DNA from: Caulobacterales bacterium
GTDB lineage: Bacteria; Pseudomonadota; Alphaproteobacteria; Caulobacterales; Caulobacteraceae
DNA: 64,000 nt
Reading direction: 5' to 3'
Assembly: GCA_019510435.1 (NCBI GenBank)
Contig: JAEKKJ010000014.1
Location: 90,680 to 154,679 of the forward strand
The notes below the pieces were generated by a model. That model was not told the origin of the DNA. It saw only the letters and a list, made by a program, of their open reading frames with translations, and did no database searches. A program made the position numbers and the translations under genes. Each line of letters begins with the position of its first letter. Within the stretch, counting starts at the first letter, position 1. Shown one piece after another: positions 1-7,818 of the stretch.

Positions 1-680
1 TAGGTGTCGTAGAAATGGGCGCCGCCGTCGAGCAGGTTGGTTCGGCGCTGGTCCTGCCAGACCCCGGCGCCCTTCATCCCGTAGAACATGGCCATCAGCG
101 AGGCGGCGCCATCGCTCATGGCGCAGTCCACCACCTGGCCGCGGCCGCTCTCGCGGGCCTGGATCACCCCGGCCAGCAGGCCGAAGGCCAGGTAGAGCGC
201 CCCGCCCCCGAAATCGCCCACCAGGTTCAGCGGCGGGACCGGCTTGTCGGCCGTGCCGATGGCGTGCAGGGCCCCGGTGATGGCGATGTAGTTCATGTCG
301 TGTCCGGCAGCCGAGGCGTAGGGGCCGGTCTGGCCCCAGCCGGTCATGCGGCCGTAGACGAGCTTCGGATTGCGCTTGAGCACGACCTCGGGGCCCAGGC
401 CCAGGCGCTCCATGACGCCGGGCCGGAAGCCTTCGATGATGGCGTCGGCGGCGTCCATCAGCTTCAGGCAGGCCTCGACCGCCTCGGGCGACTTCAGGTC
501 CAGCGCGACGGAGCGGCGGCCGCGCTCTGTGACGGCGCTCGGCGCCCCGCCGCGCCCGCCCTTGCGGTCCACCCGCACCACGTCAGCCCCCAGATCGGAG
601 AGCAGCATGCCGCAGAAAGGTCCCGGGCCGATGCCGGCGAACTCCACGATCTTCAGGCCGGTGAGCGGTCCCTGGCGCAT
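1..680 (-). CDS. alpha-methylacyl-CoA racemase (CaiB/BaiF CoA-transferase family), 3' end outside window
   Basis: Only the first 226 codons are present; the gene runs off the left edge (family length is about 360-380 residues). Members epimerise the alpha-methyl group of branched-chain acyl-CoAs, or transfer CoA. The catalytic pair of the racemase subgroup is visible: His127 in AGHDMNY and Asp156 in VGDFGGG, which favours racemase over formyl-CoA transferase. The ATG at 680 has GGAGG seven bases upstream, and the protein begins [10 protein letters not shown], the usual family N-terminus. The SDR dehydrogenase gene lies 65 bases upstream on the same strand, so the two probably form an acyl-CoA or lipid catabolic operon. 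The exact substrate cannot be read from sequence. Confidence 0.9.
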   Translation of the reverse strand, partial: MRQGPLTGLKIVEFAGIGPGPFCGMLLSDLGADVVRVDRKGGRGGAPSAVTERGRRSVALDLKSPEAVEACLKLMDAADAIIEGFRPGVMERLGLGPEVVLKRNPKLVYGRMTGWGQTGPYASAAGHDMNYIAITGALHAIGTADKPVPPLNLVGDFGGGALYLAFGLLAGVIQARESGRGQVVDCAMSDGAASLMAMFYGMKGAGVWQDQRRTNLLDGGAHFYDT

Positions 681-745
681 GTGTCTTCCTCCGTCTGGCG
701 CAGGAGTAGGCGGCTTGCCCTTCGGTCAGCCAAGAGGCGGGCCGG

Positions 746-1510
746 TCAGCCGCCGCCCGGCAGCGACTGGCCGTCGTCGATGGTGATGACGCTGCCGGTG
801 ATGGCGCGGGCCGCGGGGCCGGCCAGCATCAGGAACGGCGCGTCCAGGTCGGTCGCGTCCATCAGCCGGCGGCGCGGGAAGCCCTTCAGCTGCTTCTGGC
901 CGCCTTCGGTGGGCCACCAGTCGGCGTTGATGGCGGTCTCGATATAGCCCGGGCAGATAGCGTTCACGGCGATCCCCTTGCGCGCCCACTCCCGCGCCAG
1001 GCCCTTGGTCAGCATGGCCACGGCCGCCTTGGAGCTGCAGTAGGCGGAAAGCCCCGGCAGCACCGTGTGGCTGGCGATCGAGGCGACATTGACGATCCGG
1101 CCCTCGATGCCCGCCGCAATCATGCGCCGCGCCGCCGCCTGGGCGGCGAAGAAGACGCCGCGGACGTTGACGTCATAGGTGCGGTCGAACTCGGCCACCG
1201 AGAGGTCCAGGGCCAGCCCCTCCCCGCCCACGCCGGCGTTGTTCACGAGGATGTTCAGAGGCCCCAGCGCCGCCTGCGCCTGGTCCATGGCCGGCCCGAT
1301 CGTCTCCGCCTGCGCCACATCCAGGGCCAGGGCGATGGCGCGACCGCCCTCGGCCTCGATTGCCAGCGCGGTGGCCTCCACCATGTCGAGCCGGCGGGCC
1401 GTGAGCGCCACGGCGGCCCCCTCCCGCGCCAGCAGGCGGGCGAAATGTTCGCCCAGCCCGCCGCTAGCTCCCGTGACGAAAGCTACCTGGCCCTTCAACT
1501 GCGGCTCCAT
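746..1510 (-). CDS. SDR family NAD(P)-dependent oxidoreductase
   Basis: A 254-residue classical short-chain dehydrogenase/reductase. The cofactor motif TGASGGLG is at residues 13-20, followed by NNAG and the catalytic YxxxK as YCSSK. The C-terminal part reads like FabG-type oxidoreductases that act on hydroxyacyl or alcohol substrates. An in-frame TTG lies two codons upstream, but the ATG at 1510 has GGGGAGG at proper spacing and is preferred. It lies just upstream of the acyl-CoA racemase gene on the same strand, so a role in acyl-CoA or side-chain oxidation is a reasonable inference. Substrate unknown. Confidence 0.9.
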   Translation of the reverse strand: MEPQLKGQVAFVTGASGGLGEHFARLLAREGAAVALTARRLDMVEATALAIEAEGGRAIALALDVAQAETIGPAMDQAQAALGPLNILVNNAGVGGEGLALDLSVAEFDRTYDVNVRGVFFAAQAAARRMIAAGIEGRIVNVASIASHTVLPGLSAYCSSKAAVAMLTKGLAREWARKGIAVNAICPGYIETAINADWWPTEGGQKQLKGFPRRRLMDATDLDAPFLMLAGPAARAITGSVITIDDGQSLPGGG

Positions 1511-1629
1511 CCTCAACCTCCCCCTGCGACAAGAAACGCTTCCGCAACCTGGAAGCGGCTATGGGACACTCTCTTTCGGCCCAGCGCGATTCCATGCTTA
1601 GAGAATCTCGGGCTTAAGCGGATGGGGAT

Positions 1630-2961
1630 ATGGCGGCAGGGGTCCAGGCGCGAGTGCTGATCGTCGCGCGCGACGATTCCACGGCCGGTCCGCTCGCCGA
1701 GGGGCTGGACCGGCTGGGCTGGCGCACGGTCACGGCGCGCAGCGAGATCACGGCTGCTGCGGCCCTCTCCGACCTGCAGATCCAGGCCGCGATTGTCGAT
1801 CTCTCGACCTTTTCCGGCGATGTGGGCGCGCTGGCGGGCCGTCTTCGCGCCGCCTGCGCCCCACGGCGCCTGCCGATCATGGCCATGGGCGATCCGGATC
1901 CGTTCCAGAACGACCGCGGCCTGGACCTGACCCTGGCCGGCCCCCTGCACCCGGCCCAGGCCGCCATGCGGCTCGAGACCCTGGTGCGCACCGCCGTGGC
2001 CGAGGAGGAGTTCGAGGTCCGGGTCGAGACCTTCGGCGAGCGCCGCCACAGCCTGGACGCCCCCGAACTCGACCCCAGCCCCTACCGCGTCCTGGCCATC
2101 GGCGAGCCCGCGCCCCAGTTCCTGGCGCTCTCCAACGCCCTGGCCCGCAACGGCGCCCAGGTGGTCGGCGCGTTCACGGCCTTCACCGCCTTCGACTACC
2201 TGCATGAGCGGCCGTTCGATTCGGTCGTGCTGTGGGCCGGCGAGACGCCGCAGGAGGCGCTGTCCATCGCCGCGGGCCTGCGCCGCAACACGCGCCTCTA
2301 CCACACGCCCGCCCTGCTCTACATGCGCGAGGACTCCTCGATCACCGCGTCCGAGGCCTTCCACCGCGGCATTTCGGATGTGGCCTCGCCGGAGACGGCT
2401 GAGGGCGATACGGCCCTGCGGGTCGTGGAACTGGCCCGCGCCTACCGCCGCCAGAAGTCGATCCGGGCGGCCCTGGACCAGGCGCGCAACTCGGGCCTGA
2501 TGGATGCGGCCACCGGCCTCTTCACCCGCGACCTCTTCGCCGCTCACCTGATGCGCCTGGCCAAGAGCGCCCAGGCGCGCAACCGGCCCTTGAGCGTCTG
2601 CGTCCTCAAGGTGGCCGAGAAGGCCGACCTGACCCAGCCCCGCGCCGGCGGCTGGGTCGCCCGCGCCATCCCGCAGATCGGCTCGATGATCGGGCGGCTG
2701 GTGCGCGTGGAAGACACCGCCGCGCGCCTCGCCCCCGAGGTCTTCGCCCTGGCGCTGCCGGCGACCCCGCTGCAGGCGGCTCGCGCCGCCGGCGAGCGGA
2801 TCGCCGCGGTGATCGGCTGCACGGCCTTCGAGGCTGGCCACGGCGCCACGCCGTTCGTGGTCGAGTTCGACCTGGGCGTGGCTGAGGTAGCCTCCCCCGA
2901 AAGCGTGGGCTACGCCTTGGAGCAGGCGGCCGCGATGGCCCACACGCTCAAGGCGAGTTGA
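1630..2961 (+). CDS. popA: PopA-like c-di-GMP effector: REC-REC-degenerate GGDEF
   Basis: 443 residues arranged as two receiver domains (about 1-125 and 150-270) and a C-terminal GGDEF-fold domain (about 310-443), the PleD architecture. The catalytic signature is lost: residues 368-372 read APEVF instead of GG(D/E)EF. The allosteric c-di-GMP I-site RxxD is intact as RVED at 359-362, five residues before the degenerate motif, exactly as in PleD. REC1 keeps an Asp (IVDL, Asp57); the second receiver reads VVLWAG at that place and lacks it. In Caulobacter, PopA of this design and length binds c-di-GMP and takes CtrA to the cell pole for ClpXP degradation in the cell cycle. The assignment as PopA rests on architecture and residue pattern. 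Confidence 0.82.
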   Translation: MAAGVQARVLIVARDDSTAGPLAEGLDRLGWRTVTARSEITAAAALSDLQIQAAIVDLSTFSGDVGALAGRLRAACAPRRLPIMAMGDPDPFQNDRGLDLTLAGPLHPAQAAMRLETLVRTAVAEEEFEVRVETFGERRHSLDAPELDPSPYRVLAIGEPAPQFLALSNALARNGAQVVGAFTAFTAFDYLHERPFDSVVLWAGETPQEALSIAAGLRRNTRLYHTPALLYMREDSSITASEAFHRGISDVASPETAEGDTALRVVELARAYRRQKSIRAALDQARNSGLMDAATGLFTRDLFAAHLMRLAKSAQARNRPLSVCVLKVAEKADLTQPRAGGWVARAIPQIGSMIGRLVRVEDTAARLAPEVFALALPATPLQAARAAGERIAAVIGCTAFEAGHGATPFVVEFDLGVAEVASPESVGYALEQAAAMAHTLKAS

Positions 2962-3479
2962 TGAAGGGCTTACCGCCAGGCGCTCCGGCCTGGACCTACC
3001 TCATCCCCGTCGTCGTCCTGGGGCTCGTGATCCTGCGCAATTCGCGCGCGCGGACCCTGCGGGTCGAGCGGCTCTGGATCTCGCCACTGATCGTGGTGGC
3101 GATCTGCGGCATGGCCCTCTACGCCAGCCCGGTCCCCGGACCGGTCGGCCTGGCGGTGGACGCACTTGCGCTAGGGCTGGGCGTCGCGCTGGGCTGGTGG
3201 CGCGGCCGAGCCAGCACCTTCACCGTGGACCCGCAGACCCATGTGGTGACCAGCAAGGTCTCGCCCCTCGGCATGCTGCTGATCCTGGGGATCGTGGCGC
3301 TGCGGTATGGCCTGCGCAGCGCGATGGCCGGCGGCGCCTCGGCGCTGCACGTCTCCGCCGCCGAGTTCGCCGACAGCTTCCTGCTGCTCGCGATGGGGGT
3401 CGTCTGCGCCCAGCGGATCGAATGGTACATCCGGGCCCGCAAGATGATCAACGCCGCGCGGGCCGCGAAGGCCGCCTGA
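2961..3479 (+). CDS. DUF1453-like multipass membrane protein
   Basis: 172 residues with about four to five hydrophobic segments (from near residue 10, then 42-58, 65-80, 103-118 and 133-150) and a basic C-terminal tail. It resembles DUF1453/CcdC-like inner-membrane proteins, whose function is unknown. The ATG overlaps the popA stop codon by one base (TGATG), so it is translationally coupled to popA. That makes a link to polar or c-di-GMP biology possible but unproven. An in-frame TTG just before the ATG could also serve as start. Confidence 0.75.
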   Translation: MKGLPPGAPAWTYLIPVVVLGLVILRNSRARTLRVERLWISPLIVVAICGMALYASPVPGPVGLAVDALALGLGVALGWWRGRASTFTVDPQTHVVTSKVSPLGMLLILGIVALRYGLRSAMAGGASALHVSAAEFADSFLLLAMGVVCAQRIEWYIRARKMINAARAAKAA

Positions 3480-3483
3480 GTCC

Positions 3484-3951
3484 CTACTTCGGCGCCGGCG
3501 GCGGGAACAGCGGGGCCGGCTGGCCGGGCGCGGGCGTTGGCGCAGCGGCCGGTGCGGGGCCTGCCGGCGCGGCCGGCCCCATCTGCTGCAGCTGCTGGAA
3601 CGCCGCCCCCAGCTTACCGCCGCTGGCGTTGAGATCGCCGCCGCAGCGCTTCAGCTCGCTCTGCAGCTGGGCCTGGCCGCTGAGGCTCTTGCCCGAGGCC
3701 ACCAGGATCGCCGTGAGGTCGCCCGTCTGGCTGCGGGCGGCGAGGCGGCCCAGGTAATAGAACGTGCCCCGCGTCGCCGCGTCGCGGTTCTTCGGATCCC
3801 GCGCCAAGAGGTTCATCACCAGGATGCAGCGGCCATCGGCCGCCGCCGCGGCCGAGGCGCGGGCGGTGGGGTTGGCGGCGGTCGGCGCAGCTTGCGCCGC
3901 GCCCGCACCCAGCAACGAGGCCCCGACCAGGGCCAGAACGACTGTTCGCAA
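3484..3951 (-). CDS. exported hypothetical protein
   Basis: 155 residues. A clear Sec signal peptide is followed by an AQAA-type cleavage region near residue 22. The mature part has two Cys residues (GRCIL and KRCGG) that may form a disulfide, a helical core, and a Pro/Ala/Gly-rich C-terminus of about 35 residues. The family is not recognised. It ends four bases after the membrane protein gene on the other strand (convergent) and begins 33 bases after mfd on the same strand, so it may be read from the mfd transcript. Probably periplasmic. Confidence 0.7.
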   Translation of the reverse strand: MRTVVLALVGASLLGAGAAQAAPTAANPTARASAAAAADGRCILVMNLLARDPKNRDAATRGTFYYLGRLAARSQTGDLTAILVASGKSLSGQAQLQSELKRCGGDLNASGGKLGAAFQQLQQMGPAAPAGPAPAAAPTPAPGQPAPLFPPPAPK

Positions 3952-3984
3952 GGTAATCTCCGAATCTTCATCGCCAGCCTGCGC

Positions 3985-6900
3985 CTAAGCGGCGAGCTTG
4001 GCCAATTCCGTCAGCACCTTTTCGGCGGCGTCCAGGCGCTGCTTGGGGGTCTCCCACTCGCCTTTCACCACAACCTTGTGGTCGGGCCGCAGCCGCCAGG
4101 CCACCTGGTTCTTGGCCATGAAGGCCACCAGGCTGCCGGGGTTCTTGAAGTCGTCGTTGCGGAAGGTGACCACCGCGCCCTTCGGGCCCACGTCGATCTT
4201 CGCCACATTGGCTTCGCGGCACAGGCCCTTGATGGCGACGACCTTCAGGAGCTGGTCGGCCTCGGGCGGCAGCGGGCCGAACCTGTCGATCAGCTCGGCC
4301 GCCAGGGCCTCGCGGTCCTGCGCCTTCTCCGCGTCGGAGATACGGCGGTAGAGCGCCAGGCGCACGTTGAGGTCGGGGACGTAGGCCTCCGGGATCAACA
4401 CGGCCGCGCCGGTGTTGATCTGCGGCGACCAACCCCGGTCGGCCACCTCCTCGGCGCCGGCGCGGGCCTTCAGCTCGTTGACCGCGTCCTCCAGCATCTG
4501 CTGGTAGAGCTCGACCCCGATCTCCTTGATGTGGCCAGACTGCTCCTCGCCCAGGAGGTTGCCGCCGCCGCGGATGTCCAGGTCGTGGCTGGCCAGCTGG
4601 AAGCCGGCGCCCAGGCTGTCCAGCGACTGCAGCACCTTCAGCCGCTTCTCGGCCGAGAGGGTGATCTGCTTCTCCGCCGGCGTGGTCAGGTAGGCGTAGG
4701 CCCGCGCCTTGGAGCGCCCCACCCGCCCGCGCAGCTGGTACATCTGGGACAGGCCGAACATGTCGGCGCGGTGCAGGATGATGGTGTTGGCGGTCGGGAT
4801 GTCGAGGCCGCTCTCCACGATCGTGGTCGACAGCAGCACGTCGTACTGGCCGTCGTAGAAGGCGCTCATCACCTCCTCGAGCTGGGTCGGCGCCATCTGG
4901 CCGTGGCCCACCACGAACTTCACCTCGGGGACCTGCTCGCGCAGGAAGCGCTCCAGCTCGGGCAGGTCGCTGATCCGCGGCGCGACGAAATAGGCCTGGC
5001 CGCCGCGGTACTTCTCGCGCAGCAGCGCCTCGCGCAGGACGACCGGGTCCCAGGGCGTGATGTAGGTGCGCACGGCCAGGCGGTCGACCGGCGGCGTCGC
5101 GATGATCGACATCTCGCGAATGCCCGACAGCGACATCTGCAGCGTCCGCGGGATCGGCGTCGCCGTCAGGGTCAGCATGTGCACCTCGGCGCGCAGCTCC
5201 TTCAGCTTCTCCTTGTGCTTGACGCCGAAGTGCTGCTCCTCGTCGACGATCACCAGGCCCAGGTCCTTGAAGCTGACCTGCTTGGAGAGCACCGCGTGGG
5301 TGCCGACCACGATCTCGACCTCACCCTTGGCCAGGCCCTCGCGGGTCTCGGTCGCCTCCTTGCCGGGCACCATGCGCGAGAGGCGGCGCACGCGCACCGG
5401 CCAGCCCTCGAAGCGCTCGGAGAAGGTCTTGAAGTGCTGGCGGGCGAGCAGGGTCGTCGGCGCCACGATCGCCACCTGCTGGCCGCTCATGGCCACCACG
5501 AAGGCCGCCCGCAGCGCCACCTCGGTCTTGCCGAAGCCCACGTCGCCGCAGATCAGGCGGTCCATCGGCCGGCCGGCGGCCAGGTCCTCCAGGACGTCGC
5601 CGATGGCGTTGAGCTGGTCGTCGGTCTCCTCGTACGGGAAGCGGGCGCAGAACTCGTCGAAGAGGCCGCTGGGCGGCTCGGTGGCGCTCGTCACGCGGGT
5701 GGCGCGCTCGGCGGCGATGCGGATCAGACCATCGGCCATCTCGCGCAGCCGCTCCTTGGCGCGCGCCTTGCGGCCCTGCCAGGCCGCCCCGCCCAGGCGG
5801 TCCAGCTGCACGCCCTCGCTGTCGGTCCCGTAGCGGGTCAGGAGGTCGATGTTCTCCACCGGCAGGTACAGCTTGGCCTCGCCGCCGTACTGCAGCTCCA
5901 GGGTGTCGTGGGGCGCGCCCTGGACATCGAGGGTCTTCAGTCCCTCGTAGCGCCCAATGCCGTGGTCGATGTGGACCACCAGGTCGCCGGGCGTCAGGGC
6001 CGAGGCCTCGGCCAGGAAGTTGGCGGCGCGCCGACGCTTGCGCGGCCGGGCCAGGCGGTCGCCCAGGATGTCGGTCTCGGAGATGACCGCCAGGGTGTCG
6101 GTCTCGAAGCCGGCGTCCAGCGGCAGCACCACGCGCTGCGGCTTCTTGGGGTCCGCCGCGCGGGCCGCGTCCCAGTACGGCGCCAGCGGCAGGCTCTTCA
6201 GCCCGTGGTCGGCCAGCATGTGGCCCAGGCGCTCGGACGAACCCTCGGTCCAGGAGGCGAACAGCATCCGCTTGCCGGCCGCGGACAGCTTGGTGGCGTG
6301 GTCCACCGTCGCCTCGAACAGATTGACGCTGTCCAGCTTGCGCTCGGCCGAGAAGTTGCGGCCGGCGCGCGCACCCATGTCGATGACCGCCTCGCCCTCG
6401 GCCTCGTTGAAGGCCGAGAACCGGCGCGTGGCGCGCACGGCCAGCGCCTCGTTCCATTCGGCTTCGTCGAGGTAGAGCCGCGTCGGCTCCAGCGGGTGGT
6501 AGTGGGTGCGCCGCTCGGTGTTGGCGCGGGCCGCATAGGCGTCCTCGACCATCGCGAGTCGCTCGGCGCGCGCGTCGCGGGCCAGGTGGTCGAGGGCGAT
6601 CACCGTCTCGGTCGGCAGGTAGTCGAAGAGCGTGGCCAGGTCCGGGTAGAACAGCGGCAGATAGTGTTCCATGCCCGCCCGCCGGCCGCCCTCGGAGATG
6701 GTGGCGTAGAGCGGATCGTCGCCGGGCGCGCCGAAGGTCTCCAGATAGCCGGTGCGGAAGCGGCTGACCGCCTCCTTGTCCAGCAGGGCCTCGCTGACCG
6801 GCAGGAGGGTGATGTCCTTCAGCTGTCGGGTGGAGCGCTGGGTCTCGGGATCGAAGCCGCGGATGCTCTCCAGCGTGTCGCCGAACAGGTCCAGGCGCAC

Positions 6901-7467
6901 CGGCTCCTCGGCGCTGGGCGGGAAGACGTCGATCACGCCCCCTCGGATGGCGAACTCGCCCTTCTCCGAGACGGTTGAGGCGCGGCTGTAGCCGTTCACC
7001 GCGAAATAGCGCTCGAGGTCGGCGATCTCGACCGTATTGCCGACCCGGGCCGAATAGCCGGCGCGCTTCACGGCGGCTATTGGCGGCACGCGCTGGACGA
7101 GGGCCGGGACCGTCGTAACCAGCAGGCGCGGCCCCTCCCCCACGCCCGCCGCCAGGCGCGACAGCGTGGCCATGCGCTGGGCCGCGACGCCGGCCGAGGG
7201 GCCGACCCGATCGTACGGCAGGCAATCCCAGGCCGGGAAGCTGAGGATCTCGATCCCCTGGGCAAAGAATCGGAACGCGTCCACGAAGGCCGAGAGCCGC
7301 GCACCGTCGCGGGCGACGAACACCGCGAGCCCCTTCCGCGCCCGCACCAGGTCGGCCATCACCAGGGCGTCGAAGCCCTCCGGCGCGCCGACGAGGTCCA
7401 GGCGGCCGGGATCGTCCGCCACCCGGCGCATCTGCGCCTGGCTGGGCGGCCGGTTGCCGTCAGCCAT
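3985..7467 (-). CDS. mfd: transcription-repair coupling factor Mfd
   Basis: 1160 residues, the normal family length. Mfd is a DNA translocase that displaces stalled RNA polymerase and recruits UvrA to damage in the transcribed strand. Visible parts: a UvrB-like N-terminal region, the RNA-polymerase-interacting domain before the motor, Walker A GDVGFGKTE near residue 637, the DEEQ box in VIVDEEQHFG near 740, the motif TATPIPRTLQMSL and the TRG region RGRVGRS. The ATG at 7467 overlaps the end of sdhE by eight bases, so sdhE and mfd are co-transcribed. All motor motifs look intact. Confidence 0.98.
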   Translation of the reverse strand: MADGNRPPSQAQMRRVADDPGRLDLVGAPEGFDALVMADLVRARKGLAVFVARDGARLSAFVDAFRFFAQGIEILSFPAWDCLPYDRVGPSAGVAAQRMATLSRLAAGVGEGPRLLVTTVPALVQRVPPIAAVKRAGYSARVGNTVEIADLERYFAVNGYSRASTVSEKGEFAIRGGVIDVFPPSAEEPVRLDLFGDTLESIRGFDPETQRSTRQLKDITLLPVSEALLDKEAVSRFRTGYLETFGAPGDDPLYATISEGGRRAGMEHYLPLFYPDLATLFDYLPTETVIALDHLARDARAERLAMVEDAYAARANTERRTHYHPLEPTRLYLDEAEWNEALAVRATRRFSAFNEAEGEAVIDMGARAGRNFSAERKLDSVNLFEATVDHATKLSAAGKRMLFASWTEGSSERLGHMLADHGLKSLPLAPYWDAARAADPKKPQRVVLPLDAGFETDTLAVISETDILGDRLARPRKRRRAANFLAEASALTPGDLVVHIDHGIGRYEGLKTLDVQGAPHDTLELQYGGEAKLYLPVENIDLLTRYGTDSEGVQLDRLGGAAWQGRKARAKERLREMADGLIRIAAERATRVTSATEPPSGLFDEFCARFPYEETDDQLNAIGDVLEDLAAGRPMDRLICGDVGFGKTEVALRAAFVVAMSGQQVAIVAPTTLLARQHFKTFSERFEGWPVRVRRLSRMVPGKEATETREGLAKGEVEIVVGTHAVLSKQVSFKDLGLVIVDEEQHFGVKHKEKLKELRAEVHMLTLTATPIPRTLQMSLSGIREMSIIATPPVDRLAVRTYITPWDPVVLREALLREKYRGGQAYFVAPRISDLPELERFLREQVPEVKFVVGHGQMAPTQLEEVMSAFYDGQYDVLLSTTIVESGLDIPTANTIILHRADMFGLSQMYQLRGRVGRSKARAYAYLTTPAEKQITLSAEKRLKVLQSLDSLGAGFQLASHDLDIRGGGNLLGEEQSGHIKEIGVELYQQMLEDAVNELKARAGAEEVADRGWSPQINTGAAVLIPEAYVPDLNVRLALYRRISDAEKAQDREALAAELIDRFGPLPPEADQLLKVVAIKGLCREANVAKIDVGPKGAVVTFRNDDFKNPGSLVAFMAKNQVAWRLRPDHKVVVKGEWETPKQRLDAAEKVLTELAKLAA

Positions 7468-7759
7468 GCCCGCCGCTCCCGTCGCCCAGCGAGGCCTTAT
7501 GAGCTTCGTCGCGGAAGGCCTTGAGTTTCTGCATCAACGGCCCGTCGAATTCGGCCGGAGTGGGCTCGCGTTCCAGGATCCAGCCATAGACATCCTGGTC
7601 CGCCTGCTCCAGCAGGGCCTCGAACCAGTCCAGTTCGGCGGGGGTAAAGGTCGGGACATGCCTGTCCGCGAACGGCCCCAGGATGAGGTCCGCTTCCCTG
7701 AAGCCCCGCCGCCAGGCGCGCAACTTCAGTTTCTTCAGGCGGGCGTCGAGGCTCGTCAT
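7460..7759 (-). CDS. sdhE: FAD assembly factor SdhE
   Basis: 99 residues. SdhE helps attach FAD covalently to the flavoprotein subunit of succinate dehydrogenase. The hallmark RGxxE motif is present as R18-G-F-R-E22, followed by the helical pattern of the family (FADRHVPTF, LDWFEALLE). The gene overlaps the mfd start by eight bases. The ATG at 7759 begins MTSLDARLKK; a clear Shine-Dalgarno is not visible in front of it. The frame stays open further upstream, but that stretch is low-complexity and is not counted. It diverges from recG across about 60 bases. Confidence 0.92.
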   Translation of the reverse strand: MTSLDARLKKLKLRAWRRGFREADLILGPFADRHVPTFTPAELDWFEALLEQADQDVYGWILEREPTPAEFDGPLMQKLKAFRDEAHKASLGDGSGGHG

Positions 7760-7818
7760 CAGGAGGGGCCGGATATAGAGCGGCGCGTGGGGTTGCGCCA
7801 GTCGGGTATGTTGCAAGC

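Noticed and set aside
1630..2961. Active diguanylate cyclase
   Set aside because: The GG(D/E)EF signature is replaced by APEVF, so catalysis is not expected, although the I-site is kept.
3892..6978. A 1028-codon open frame on the + strand opposite mfd
   Set aside because: It is the mirror of mfd codon bias in a GC-rich genome; the translation is His/Gln/Val/Leu-rich low complexity with no family features, while mfd on the other strand is complete.
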